In this document: positions 7,381-14,905 of the stretch, piece by piece
Layout: each line of letters begins with the position of its first letter
How positions within the stretch are numbered: position 1 is the stretch's first letter
Assembly (NCBI GenBank): GCA_964607755.1
Contig: CAZSMC010000088.1
Span: forward strand, 1-14,905
Length of the DNA: 14,905 nt
Direction: 5' to 3'
DNA from: CAZSMC01 sp964607755
GTDB lineage: Bacteria; Zhuqueibacterota; Zhuqueibacteria; Residuimicrobiales; Krinioviventaceae
The notes under the pieces: generated by a model
Databases searched by the model: none
What the model saw: the letters and a program-made list of their open reading frames with translations, nothing else
What the model was told of the DNA's origin: nothing
Program-made: the position numbers and the translations under genes

Positions 7381-8507
7381 GTCTCCTCAATCCTGTTTTT
7401 AAGTGTTTTCTCAATAATTGCAAGTGCTTTGGCAGCCGAATCGTCCCAATTGAAAGATTCGGCCCAGTGCCGTGCATTCTCGGATAATTGATTTCTTTTT
7501 TGTTTATTTTTTAACAGCGCAATCACAGCGTGCGCTAATTGATCGCGATGGCCATATTCGTAAAGTATGCCTGTTTCATTATGCCTGACTGAATCTCGCA
7601 GTCCCGGCGAATTTGCTGCCACCACAGGCACATGACAGGCATTGGCTTCGATTACGGTCAGGCCCCATCCCTCTTTGGGGGATGGATTGACTGCCAGCCA
7701 CAATCGACTGAGCAATTCGATTTTCTTTTCATGCGAAACATGACCGGTGAATTCCACATGCTCATTCAAACCAAGTTTGTTCGTCAACCGCTGCAGTTCC
7801 TGACGATGATCGCCGTCGCCGATGATAAGCAAGCGAACGTTCGGAATCGCCTGCGCAATCATTGTCATCGCTTCAAGAACGTGATGCACACTTTTATATT
7901 TCTTTATCCGGCCAAAATAACCGATCAAGGGCGTTGAGCTTTTCCGCGCGGTGGTCGTATACCTGGACACATCCACAGCATTTGGCAGCAGTTCAACAGG
8001 GGACGTGATACCTTTACTGCGCAATTCCTCGCGGGTACTTTCCGAGACCACGGCGAATGGAACGCGCCGGTAAATTCGCGGAACCAGTCGTTCAGTCTGA
8101 TAAACATAATTTGCCTGCAGCCACGGCGCTTCCAGAAAAATACTTTTGCTAAAAAAATGGTGCACAATGGCGACGACCGGTTCATGCACATAAAGCGGTG
8201 TAAAGAACGGGATTTTGTTGATATCGTCAAAAACGATATCAAATGACTGCTGCGTCCGCAACTGCTGATAAGCTCCTGGCACAGAAAAATTAAACCAGTT
8301 CCGGCTTGAGCGCCGCACAACGCGGATGCCGTCGACAACTTGACGTGCCGGCGCGCCGTCATAACCGCAGCACAACAAGGTTACCTTATGGCCGGCAGCG
8401 GCAATGCGTTTAAATATCTCGTGGCAGTGCACTTCTGCGCCGCCGCCCATGGGATTGGTGATATCCTGCCAGTTAATGACGAGAATGTCATAGCACCGCT
8501 GACTCAC
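7377..8507 (-). CDS. GT4 family glycosyltransferase
   Basis: This 376-residue cytoplasmic enzyme has the GT-B fold of family GT4, retaining enzymes that use NDP-sugars. The N-terminal acceptor domain opens ILVINWQDITNPMGGGAEVH (8-27), typical of GT4. The C-terminal donor domain begins near IGYFGRIKKYKSV (195-207), and the E-x7-E pair is Glu279 and Glu287 in EGWGLTVIEANAC. Length is normal. The start is GTG (8505-8507), which overlaps the TGA of the methyltransferase gene by four bases; AAGGG lies about 10 bases upstream. Its stop overlaps the start of the DUF2723 gene. These overlaps suggest coupled translation of methyltransferase, GT4 and DUF2723. It could elongate a lipid-linked glycan, but donor and acceptor cannot be read. 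Confidence 0.92.
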   Translation of the reverse strand: MSQRCYDILVINWQDITNPMGGGAEVHCHEIFKRIAAAGHKVTLLCCGYDGAPARQVVDGIRVVRRSSRNWFNFSVPGAYQQLRTQQSFDIVFDDINKIPFFTPLYVHEPVVAIVHHFFSKSIFLEAPWLQANYVYQTERLVPRIYRRVPFAVVSESTREELRSKGITSPVELLPNAVDVSRYTTTARKSSTPLIGYFGRIKKYKSVHHVLEAMTMIAQAIPNVRLLIIGDGDHRQELQRLTNKLGLNEHVEFTGHVSHEKKIELLSRLWLAVNPSPKEGWGLTVIEANACHVPVVAANSPGLRDSVRHNETGILYEYGHRDQLAHAVIALLKNKQKRNQLSENARHWAESFNWDDSAAKALAIIEKTLKNRIEET

Positions 8508-9289
8508 ACCGGCGCGTCCCTTTTCACGCCAATTACGCCAATGTCCATAAACGTGTAAAATGATAAATATACTCGTTTAAGCAAATGTCGCATAGTACTG
8601 CGGATTTGTGAAAGAACAGGGATCGATGCCGGATATAAAGGTAACCGAACACCGATTTTTTTGAATACTTCGCGCATTGACCGGTAACAAAAACTGGGAC
8701 GCATCCATTCGCCATAAATATGATATATGTCAAAACCGTTTTGCCGAAACATATTTTTCAATTCATGTATAGAAAATTCTCTCTCCCATCCGGCGAACCA
8801 TTTGTTCAGCCAGATGAGCAGATGCTTGACCAGGGTGTACAAATGATAACGCTGCGGCACGTCAGCGAGAGTGAACCCGCCGGCTTTTGTGACGCGGTAA
8901 TTTTCCGCCACAATAGCTTCGGGATTGGTAAAATGCTCCAAAAGACCCTGATGGTAAACCACATCAATAGCATTACTTTTGAACGGCAAGTGAAACGCAT
9001 CACCGCGCACAAGGTGAACGGGTTTATTCAATTCACGCGAGATTTGTTCGATGATACGCAGCGAGCTTTCTGCATAATCAAGCAAAATAACAGTGGCACC
9101 GCAATCGACTAATTTGAATCCGTCCCTGCCCGAACCAGCACCGATTTCAACAATATATTTATCTTTCAATTCACCGGTAGCCATAATCTGTTGAATGATG
9201 CGACCGGAATTGGAATAAACTTGATCAATTGGTTCCTTTTGCCAAAAATCCTCCCAAACATGTTGATTGTGCTGCTGTGTTTTTGGCAT
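8504..9289 (-). CDS. Class I SAM-dependent methyltransferase
   Basis: This 261-residue protein has the class I methyltransferase (Methyltransf_11) fold. Motif I is EIGAGSGRDG (48-57), the acidic residue binding the ribose is Asp71 in LLDYAESS, GDAFHLPF (96-103) precedes the motif DVVYHQGLLEHF (109-120), and a post-methylation loop VTKAGGFTLADVP follows. The C-terminal half, rich in aromatic and basic residues, resembles methyltransferases found in polysaccharide gene clusters. ATG is at 9287-9289 with only a weak AGAAAG upstream. The gene begins 38 bases after recG and its stop overlaps the GT4 start. Methylation of a sugar or of the lipid carrier is inferred from context; a small-molecule or quinone substrate is not excluded. 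Confidence 0.88.
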   Translation of the reverse strand: MPKTQQHNQHVWEDFWQKEPIDQVYSNSGRIIQQIMATGELKDKYIVEIGAGSGRDGFKLVDCGATVILLDYAESSLRIIEQISRELNKPVHLVRGDAFHLPFKSNAIDVVYHQGLLEHFTNPEAIVAENYRVTKAGGFTLADVPQRYHLYTLVKHLLIWLNKWFAGWEREFSIHELKNMFRQNGFDIYHIYGEWMRPSFCYRSMREVFKKIGVRLPLYPASIPVLSQIRSTMRHLLKRVYLSFYTFMDIGVIGVKRDAPV

Positions 9290-9327
9290 AGTTTAAACTT
9301 TCTTCTGTCTCCTGAATATGATGAATG

Positions 9328-11288
9328 TCATGCAATTTGTGTCAAATCCACTTTGTTCTCAAACCGTCTCAAAAAGTAGCCTCTGGTTATCAGTTCCTGA
9401 TGCGTCTTTAACTGCGGATCGCGCTGAATTAACTGAAAAGCTTCTTTTCTGGCGGCTTGTAGCAAAACTTTGTCTTTTTGAACATCGGCAATGACAAGTG
9501 CCGGTATGCCGTGTTGTTTGGTGCCAAAGTATTCGCCAGGTCCGCGAATTTCCAAATCTTTTTCTGCGATTTTAAAGCCGTCTGTGGTTTCAGCCATGGT
9601 TTTCAGGCGTTGGACAGCTTCGCTGCTCAACTGGCCGTAGCCGATCAAAATGCAATAGGACTGTACATCACCTCGGCCGACGCGTCCGCGTAACTGGTGC
9701 AGTTGGGTGAGACCGAAGCGTTCAGCATGTTCGATCACCATAATCGATGCGTTCGGTACATCAACACCAACTTCCACGACCGTGGTTGATANNNNNNNNN
9801 NNNNNNNNNNNNNNNNNNNNNNNNNNNNNNNNNNNNNNNNNNNNNNNNNNNNNNNNNNNNNNNNNNNNNNNNNNNNNNNNNNNNNNNNNNNCGCCGGTTT
9901 TCCCGCCGCCAGCTTGTGACAACCGGTTTGCGTCCGGCCGGCAGTTCATCGAGCACAGAAACATCAAGGTCGCCGTAAATGGTTAACGACAGCGTTCGCG
10001 GGATCGGGGTTGCCGTCATCACCAGAACATCCGGATTTGCGCTTTTGAATTGCAGATTAGCGCGCTGCATGACACCAAAACGGTGCTGCTCATCGATGAT
10101 GACCAGACCGAGATCAGCAAAATCGACTTGTTCCTGAATCAGCGCATGGGTACCGACAACAATATTCGCGCGCCCGGACGAGACATCTTGCAGGGCATCG
10201 CGCCGGACTTTTTGTGATTGTCCGCCAATAAGAAGCACGGTGTGAACGTCGATTTCTTCGAGCAGATTATGAATGGTTAAAAAATGCTGCTCGGCCAGGA
10301 TTTCCGTCGGTGCCATCAATGCTGACTGATAACCGTTTTCGATAGCAATCAGCATAGTCACCAGCGCGATAATGGTTTTACCGGATCCGACATCACCCTG
10401 GAGTAATCGATTCATCGACGTGCTGGCTTTCATATCGGCGCGGATTTCGTGCAGAACTCGCTTTTGCGCTTTTGTCAATTCGAATGGCAATTTGTCAAGG
10501 AGCTGTTCAACTTTTTTCCCGACCTTGTCAAAGGAAATGCCCGGACGCTGAATTTTGAGTTTGTATTTTCGCCGGGCAAGCATGAGCTGTAAAAAGAACA
10601 GCTCATCAAACTTTAGACGTTTTCGCGCCTGTTTCAACGATCCAACATTTTCCGGGAAATGTATGAAACGCAAAGCGCGATTTATGTCGACCAATTTTTG
10701 GCGTGCAAGAATCTCCTGCGGCAATGGGTCGGTGATCACATCCGGATAATGTTTGACAAGCCTGGCAAAAATCCGCCGGAAACCACGGCTGTCCAGCCCA
10801 ACCCGGGTGAGCAACTCGGATGACGGATACACCGGAATGATTGTGCCCGTGTGCACACCGCCGCCTTCCTTGTCCGGTCCGAGCCGGTCAAAATCCGGGT
10901 GGCTCATCTGCAAACCATTGAAATACGTCACCTTGCCGCTAACCGCCAGCCACTCGCCTTTTTTAAAAATCTTTTGCCAGAAGGTCAGCCGGGAAAACCA
11001 CACGCAAGTTAAAAGTGACGTGTCGTCACTCAGCACCAAAACGAAACGGTTTTTCCTGCCACGGATAAAATCGCTTTGGATAATTCTGCCCACCACGGTT
11101 GCATCCTGTCCGGTTTGCAGTTTGCGAATCGGCGTCACCGTTGAACGGTCCAGATAACGGCGCGGAAAATAATACATCAAATCTTCGATCGTGGCAATGC
11201 CGCTCTTTTGCAAAGCCAGCGCCCGTTTGGGCCCGATAGAGGCAAGCCGTTCGACCGATTGATAAATGACCGTATTATCTGGTGTCAT
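9328..11288 (-). CDS. recG: ATP-dependent DNA helicase RecG, with assembly gap
   Basis: RecG remodels stalled replication forks and branch-migrates Holliday junctions. The first 465 residues are complete: helix-hairpin region LASIGPKRALALQKSG (15-30), wedge/OB domain (about 50-150), Walker A GDVGSGKT (298-305), Walker B DEQH (399-402) and TATPIPRTL (425-433). The frame breaks at 9891 in 100 N. It resumes with STTVVEVGVDVPNA and QLRGRVGRG (motifs V and VI) and continues to the TGA at 9328-9330. Compared with remembered E. coli RecG, about 80 residues including motif IV are missing, which would give about 700 residues in total, normal for RecG. The two halves are in different frames across the N run, so the break is best read as a wrong gap size, not a pseudogene. 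The ATG (11286-11288) lies 18 bases after the DUF4139 stop. Confidence 0.95.
9792..9891. other. Assembly gap of 100 N within recG
   Basis: Exactly 100 unresolved bases, the customary placeholder for a scaffold gap of unknown length. Both sides read as recG. The codons on each side are in different frames if the gap is counted as 100 bases. Confidence 0.98.
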
Positions 11289-11306
11289 GCCAAAGGCGTT
11301 GTCCTG

Positions 11307-12647
11307 TCAATTATGATAAAGAACAGTATAATCAAAAACGTTTTCGCCGTTTGCCGGAACATCAACGACAAACTCGACTTTGTACGCTGTTTTCTCTTTA
11401 ATCTCCGGCGTATCACCGATAAATTCCCAGTCACCGCCAAAATGCTCGACAACAATCACCTCGATCGCTTCAGATTTGTGATTGCGCAGGCTGATCTCCA
11501 CAGTTTGCTTGCGTGTATCGCTGGTTATTCGTTCAGTCGATTTCACCACGCGTTCGCCAACCACATCAAAAGCATTGCCCAGCGTAACGCGTACCTTCTC
11601 GTCCTTGGGTGTGTGATCGATGCCGTCTTCTCCGATAAATTCCTGGGAGCCGTCCTCATCTTCCTTGTACACCCGAATTTTGCCTTTTGGCAGCGGCATA
11701 CCAAGACCGTTTTTCTCGGAATTTTTAAACTGCAAATCCACGCGCACTTTATTTTGCTGGCGCTGGCCGTCGTAGACAAACAATTTTTCTGTGGAAGCGG
11801 TTTGGGAAGGAAACAGGGAAAGCTGCTTGATTTGCCGGTCTTTGATGGTTGCCGGGCGTTGCAACGTATAAAGGTGATACTCAAAAAATTCTTTTTCTTC
11901 AAACTGCTGCGGCGCTTCAGCCATAGCCATCATGGTATCTTTGCGTCGGCGCAGCGACACTCGCTCTTCTCTGTGAACATCTCCGGCAACCAATTTGACT
12001 TTGGCATCCTCATAGGTGGCTCCGGATTTGTTGTCAATGGACACCCACCCGGCCAGGTCCAGAGCCGTGTCATCCTCATTGACGACAGCCACGTATTCCG
12101 CATGCCAGTTGATGTGATGTGTCAAATAGCTGATTTCAGACTCGTGTGTTCCGGCATGTGAACAGTGCAGAAGCCACACCAGGGTTGGCCGGGTCATCAG
12201 ACCTTCCGGCAGTTCCGGGAATTCGACAGTTTGGATGGTACCGGACTTGACAGCCCGGATTTCACCGCCATCCGACTGCAAAATCACATCACCGTTTTTC
12301 GAGCTGAGAAGAGTGCCGTTGTAAACGTCGCCTTTTTCTGTGCTCACCAGCACCTTTTCATCGACGTATTTTTCCAAAAGCCGGTGCAAACCAACCAGAT
12401 CGTATTCGAAATTTTGCTCCAGCAATGCCAGACCATCGGGATCGGTCAGGGATTTGAAATGTACGGAGGTTGGATCGATGTGCGCAGCAACATCGACAAA
12501 ATCGAACGTCTGCACACCTTTTTCGAATGGCAAGTCACGAACCTCCCGGACAAGCGCGAGGTTATCATTGTAAACCGTCACTGCCACGCGGGACCCGGCG
12601 GTCGTTATAGCCACAATGCAAAGAATGATAAGGAATAATGGTTTCAT
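11307..12647 (-). CDS. Secreted DUF4139 domain protein
   Basis: This 446-residue protein belongs to the DUF4139 family, some members of which are annotated as mucoidy inhibitor A; the biochemical function is unknown. The N-terminus MKPLFLIILCIVAITTAGS is a signal peptide, so the protein should be in the periplasm or outside. VYNDNLALVREVRDL follows, a typical DUF4139 opening, and GWVSIDNKSGATYEDAKVKL with an RNHKSEAIEVIVVEH segment further on are characteristic beta-rich family regions. ATG 12645-12647 is chosen because GAGGA lies just upstream and the signal peptide begins there; the frame stays open to 12809 but that part overlaps the HicB-like gene. The stop is 18 bases before recG, in the same frame. 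Its ribosome binding site overlaps the HicB stop, so translation is probably coupled. Confidence 0.85.
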   Translation of the reverse strand: MKPLFLIILCIVAITTAGSRVAVTVYNDNLALVREVRDLPFEKGVQTFDFVDVAAHIDPTSVHFKSLTDPDGLALLEQNFEYDLVGLHRLLEKYVDEKVLVSTEKGDVYNGTLLSSKNGDVILQSDGGEIRAVKSGTIQTVEFPELPEGLMTRPTLVWLLHCSHAGTHESEISYLTHHINWHAEYVAVVNEDDTALDLAGWVSIDNKSGATYEDAKVKLVAGDVHREERVSLRRRKDTMMAMAEAPQQFEEKEFFEYHLYTLQRPATIKDRQIKQLSLFPSQTASTEKLFVYDGQRQQNKVRVDLQFKNSEKNGLGMPLPKGKIRVYKEDEDGSQEFIGEDGIDHTPKDEKVRVTLGNAFDVVGERVVKSTERITSDTRKQTVEISLRNHKSEAIEVIVVEHFGGDWEFIGDTPEIKEKTAYKVEFVVDVPANGENVFDYTVLYHN

Positions 12648-12657
12648 AATATCCTCA
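12648..12657 (-). promoter_or_regulatory. RBS overlapping the HicB stop codon
   Basis: On the minus strand the HicB-like frame ends in TGA (12655-12657), which shares two bases with GAGGA (12652-12656). The DUF4139 ATG follows four bases after GAGGA. Ribosomes ending HicB would stand on this site, which favours translational coupling. Confidence 0.6.
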
Positions 12658-12864
12658 AGCATAAATGAGACGTTGACCCTTTGGTTTTGGTATTGGGTCC
12701 CCAAATTCTTTTGCCGTTTCAATCCAGTGTTCGATGGCATTTTTAGCATGTGCCAGGGCTGATTCATAAGTATCTCCATGAGCCATGCATCCTGAAAGTT
12801 CGGGGACATCCGCTATATAAAGGTTATCTTTATTGCTCCAAAAGATTATTATTTCATATTTCAT
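12655..12864 (-). CDS. Orphan HicB-like small protein
   Basis: This 69-residue protein matches the short HicB family: MKYEIIIFWSNKDNLYIADV, PELSGCMAHGDTYESALA and a helix NAIEHWIETAKEFGDPIP. HicB proteins are usually antitoxins for the mRNA-cleaving HicA toxin, with a partly degraded RNase H-like fold. There is no DNA-binding extension (helix-turn-helix or ribbon-helix-helix) after the core, so it is the minimal form. No HicA-like frame exists on either side: upstream is the repeat spacer, downstream is DUF4139. The ATG (12862-12864) is chosen because the open frame further upstream (to 12921) is only a translation of the intergenic repeat. Its own ribosome binding site is weak. It may be a solo HicB domain with a role other than antitoxin. 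Confidence 0.8.
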   Translation of the reverse strand: MKYEIIIFWSNKDNLYIADVPELSGCMAHGDTYESALAHAKNAIEHWIETAKEFGDPIPKPKGQRLIYA

Positions 12865-12881
12865 GTTTAGGCGATTTTTAG

Positions 12882-12908
12882 GCCACGGATTTACACGGAT
12901 AAACACTG
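12882..12908 (+). repeat. CACNGAT repeat, copy 2 (left arm)
   Basis: The pattern is GCCACGGAT, ACACGGAT, AACACTG, with successive CAC units 10 bases apart. It pairs with the inverted copy at 12971-12996; the arms are imperfect complements and enclose 62 A+T-rich bases. It also matches the copy at 2213-2239 at 21 of 27 positions. Confidence 0.75.
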
Positions 12909-12970
12909 TTTTTGAAAACAATAGTCAAAAATTTTCATCATGAATCAATCATATAAAACTCTAAAAAGAT

Positions 12971-12996
12971 CAGTGAAATCCGTGTTTATCCGTGGC
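12971..12996 (-). repeat. CACNGAT repeat, copy 3 (right arm)
   Basis: Read on the minus strand this is GCCACGGAT, then ACACGGAT, then CACTG, one base shorter than copy 2. Together with copy 2 it forms an inverted pair in the 227-base spacer between valS and the HicB-like gene, and could fold into a long hairpin in RNA or single-stranded DNA. No T-run follows, so terminator function is unlikely. The rest of the spacer (12997-13091) holds nothing I recognise. Confidence 0.75.
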
Positions 12997-13091
12997 TCAA
13001 AATTATCAAGTCACAAGTTTTATGTTGATTTTTTTAACCCGGTAAAACACCGCAAGTTCCAAGCTATTGACTTGGCACATTCGATTGAAAA

Positions 13092-14905
13092 TCAACTCGA
13101 TGTATCGGACAGAGCGTTTAAATTTTTTTCCAGTTTTTCCAGATTTACTTCCCAATCCGCTTTCTTTTGCCGCTCTTTTTCAACAACCTCTTTGGGTGCG
13201 CGGGAGACAAAGTTTTGATTGGAAAGTTTTTTGTTCAATCCTTCCAGTTGCTTTTCGAGTCGCGCGACTTCTTTTTGCAAACGCTGGCGCTCTACATCGA
13301 CATCAATGAGATCAGCCAGCGGCATGTATATGTCAATGCCCTGCACCACTGCCGCAGCCGCCATTTTGGGTCGATGGCCATCGTATTCAATAGTGCTGAT
13401 TTTGGCGAGCTTTTTAATCGCAATTTCATTCTTGCGGATAAGCTCGCTTTTCTGCTCATCCGGTGCGCTGACGATCAACTCGGCTTCCTTTCCCGGCGGA
13501 ACGTTCATCTCACCACGAATGTTACGCACACCGCCGATCACTTGTTGTAAAACAGTCATTTCGCTTTCACAATCAGCATCGATCCATTTTTTATCAGCTT
13601 GTGGATAGGTCTCGTTCATAACGGACCGTTTTTCCTGCTCCGCCTGTTCGTTTCCGGGAAAAGACTGCCAGATTTCCTCGGTGATGAAAGGCATAATCGG
13701 ATGCAGCATGCGAATGATAGCATCCAGAACATAAAACATCAACGATCTGGCGACCTGCTGAGCGTGAGGATCATCGTCGTTGGACAAACGGATTTTCGCC
13801 AGCTCCAGGTACCAGTCACAGAATTCCGTCCACACAAAACCGTAAATGGCATGCGCCGAGTCATTGAGGCGAAACTCCGAAATCGCTGAATTCACATCCT
13901 TGATAGCACGATTCAACCGGCTGAGAATCCATCGGTCAGCTAACTCGAAATCTGAATCGTCAACATCTTCAAGCGCGAGGAGTTCTTGCTGTTCGTCCAG
14001 ATTCATGAGCACGAACCGGACAGCATTCCACAGTTTATTGCTAAACTTTTGACCCAGCTCAACAGAAGTGTGATCAAAATGAACATCACCGCCCAGAGGC
14101 GTGGAATAGACCATGGTCATGCGCACGGCATCCGTGCCATAAGCCGGTACACCTTTTTTATACGTCGGATTATTACGGATAAAATCGTTCATCACATCCG
14201 GTTCTGCACCATTGATGAGCCACAGCGGGTCCGGTGAATTGCCCAGAGATTTCGACATTTTGCGGCCGTCCAGATCGCGGATCATACCGTTAAAATAAAC
14301 ATCAGTAAAGGGTACATCGTTCATAAACTCGAGAGATGCCATAATCATTCGCGCTACCCAGAAGAAAATGATATCCGGTCCGGTCACCAACGTATCTGTG
14401 GGGAAAAACTTTTTCAAATCCTCGGTCTCGTCCGGCCAGCCCAATGTGCTAAACGGCCACAACCACGATGAAAACCAGGTATCCAGCACATCCTCATCCT
14501 GCCGAATAGCTGTGCTGCCGCATTCGGCACATGCCTCCGGATCGGTGCGCGAAACTGTCACGTGGCCGTTCTCGCAGTACCACACCGGAATGCGGTGTCC
14601 CCACCAGATTTGCCGGCTGATGCACCAGTCACGGATATTCTCCATCCAGTGGAAATAGGTCTCTTCCCAGTGTTTGGGATAAAATTTAATTTTGCCCGAC
14701 CGCACCGCTTCGATTGCTGGTTCAGCCAGCGGCTTCATTTTGACAAACCATTGATCGGACAAATAGGGCTCAACAATATCATCCGAACGATAGCAGCGAG
14801 GAACAGAAATCGGTTTCTTTTTTTCGCTTCGAACCAGTCCGAGTTCTTTTAAATCTGCCACTATTTTTTTACGCGCCTCGAAACGATCGAGTCCCTGATA
14901 AGCCC
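13092..14905 (-). CDS. valS: Valyl-tRNA synthetase, C-terminal 603 residues (partial)
   Basis: ValRS charges tRNA-Val and edits mischarged Thr. The gene runs off the right edge of the window: the frame is open to 14905 and begins with AYQGLDRFEARKKIV, so about 280-300 N-terminal residues with the HIGH motif are outside. Visible are the DIVEPYLSDQWFVKM segment, WCISRQIWWGHRIPVW, a Cys/His cluster (CENGH then CAEC, window residues 110-128), DEDVLDTWFSSWLWPFSTLGWP, KMSKS (215-219, bases 14247-14261), YGTDAVRMTMVYSTPLGGDVHFD, the anticodon-binding domain with FCDWYLELAK, and a C-terminal coiled coil rich in Glu, Lys and Leu. A spacer of about 30 residues separates SPDP from YGTDAVRM, shorter than the one I recall in E. 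coli. No clear terminator follows the TGA. Confidence 0.97.
   Translation of the reverse strand, partial: AYQGLDRFEARKKIVADLKELGLVRSEKKKPISVPRCYRSDDIVEPYLSDQWFVKMKPLAEPAIEAVRSGKIKFYPKHWEETYFHWMENIRDWCISRQIWWGHRIPVWYCENGHVTVSRTDPEACAECGSTAIRQDEDVLDTWFSSWLWPFSTLGWPDETEDLKKFFPTDTLVTGPDIIFFWVARMIMASLEFMNDVPFTDVYFNGMIRDLDGRKMSKSLGNSPDPLWLINGAEPDVMNDFIRNNPTYKKGVPAYGTDAVRMTMVYSTPLGGDVHFDHTSVELGQKFSNKLWNAVRFVLMNLDEQQELLALEDVDDSDFELADRWILSRLNRAIKDVNSAISEFRLNDSAHAIYGFVWTEFCDWYLELAKIRLSNDDDPHAQQVARSLMFYVLDAIIRMLHPIMPFITEEIWQSFPGNEQAEQEKRSVMNETYPQADKKWIDADCESEMTVLQQVIGGVRNIRGEMNVPPGKEAELIVSAPDEQKSELIRKNEIAIKKLAKISTIEYDGHRPKMAAAAVVQGIDIYMPLADLIDVDVERQRLQKEVARLEKQLEGLNKKLSNQNFVSRAPKEVVEKERQKKADWEVNLEKLEKNLNALSDTSS

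Noticed and set aside
9735..9891. Reading recG straight through the 100 N into a different C-terminus
   Set aside because: The frame after the gap gives no RecG homology, while the neighbouring frame gives motifs V and VI; the N count is a placeholder.
11208..12161. Long plus-strand open frame of 317 codons
   Set aside because: It runs antisense to recG and the DUF4139 gene, both well supported by family motifs, and its translation shows no recognisable domain.
12648..12809. N-terminal extension of the DUF4139 frame by 54 residues
   Set aside because: It overlaps the HicB-like gene in another frame, precedes the signal peptide and lacks a ribosome binding site; ATG 12645-12647 fits better.
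12865..12921. N-terminal extension of the HicB-like frame (VFIRVNPWPKNRL)
   Set aside because: These residues are a translation of the intergenic CACNGAT repeat, not part of the HicB fold.
13039..13075. Terminator after valS
   Set aside because: CGGT/ACCG and CCAAG/CTTGG can form short stems, but they are only 4-5 bases and no T-run follows on the minus strand.
12865..13091. A hidden HicA toxin gene in the valS-HicB spacer
   Set aside because: No frame on either strand within the spacer gives a HicA-like sequence with its conserved His region; the space is filled by the inverted repeats and A+T-rich sequence.

Overview
The window reads as part of a scaffolded, probably metagenomic, bacterial genome: a run of exactly 100 N sits inside one gene. 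All twelve recognised protein genes lie on the minus strand, so the map is read from right to left. The gene set (a DUF2723 membrane glycosyltransferase, a DUF4837 lipoprotein, a DUF4139 protein, a class I PurE) suggests a Gram-negative member of the Bacteroidota/FCB assemblage, for example a Bacteroidota-, Ignavibacteria- or Calditrichota-like lineage. This placement is inferred from family content only. No rRNA, tRNA, CRISPR array, transposase or phage gene was seen.

Right part (14905 to 9328): the C-terminal two thirds of valyl-tRNA synthetase (valS), then a 227-base spacer with an inverted pair of repeats, then a partnerless HicB-like gene whose stop codon lies in the ribosome binding site of a secreted DUF4139 protein. 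This is followed after 18 bases by recG, which is interrupted by the assembly gap. Middle part (9289 to 3677): a SAM methyltransferase, a GT4 glycosyltransferase and a large DUF2723 O-mannosyltransferase-like protein follow as overlapping or closely spaced genes and end at a clear hairpin terminator. A flippase-like membrane protein follows immediately and appears to start at CTG. Left part (3546 to 33): a DUF4837 lipoprotein, a 376-base non-coding stretch rich in hairpins, then a compact purE, rmlD-like, GT2 operon.

The functional theme is envelope or protein glycosylation. The GT2 enzyme resembles polyprenol-phosphate-mannose synthases, the DUF2723 protein resembles enzymes that use such lipid-linked sugars, and the LPG-synthase-TM-family protein is a candidate lipid-sugar transporter. 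The GT4, methyltransferase and RmlD-like reductase could build or cap the glycan. This joint role is inference from families and proximity. The most unusual points are a repeat family with 10-base periodicity (three copies), the CTG start, a terminator placed between two membrane glycosylation genes, the orphan HicB coupled to DUF4139, and a proof from reading frame that the gap in recG is not truly 100 bases.
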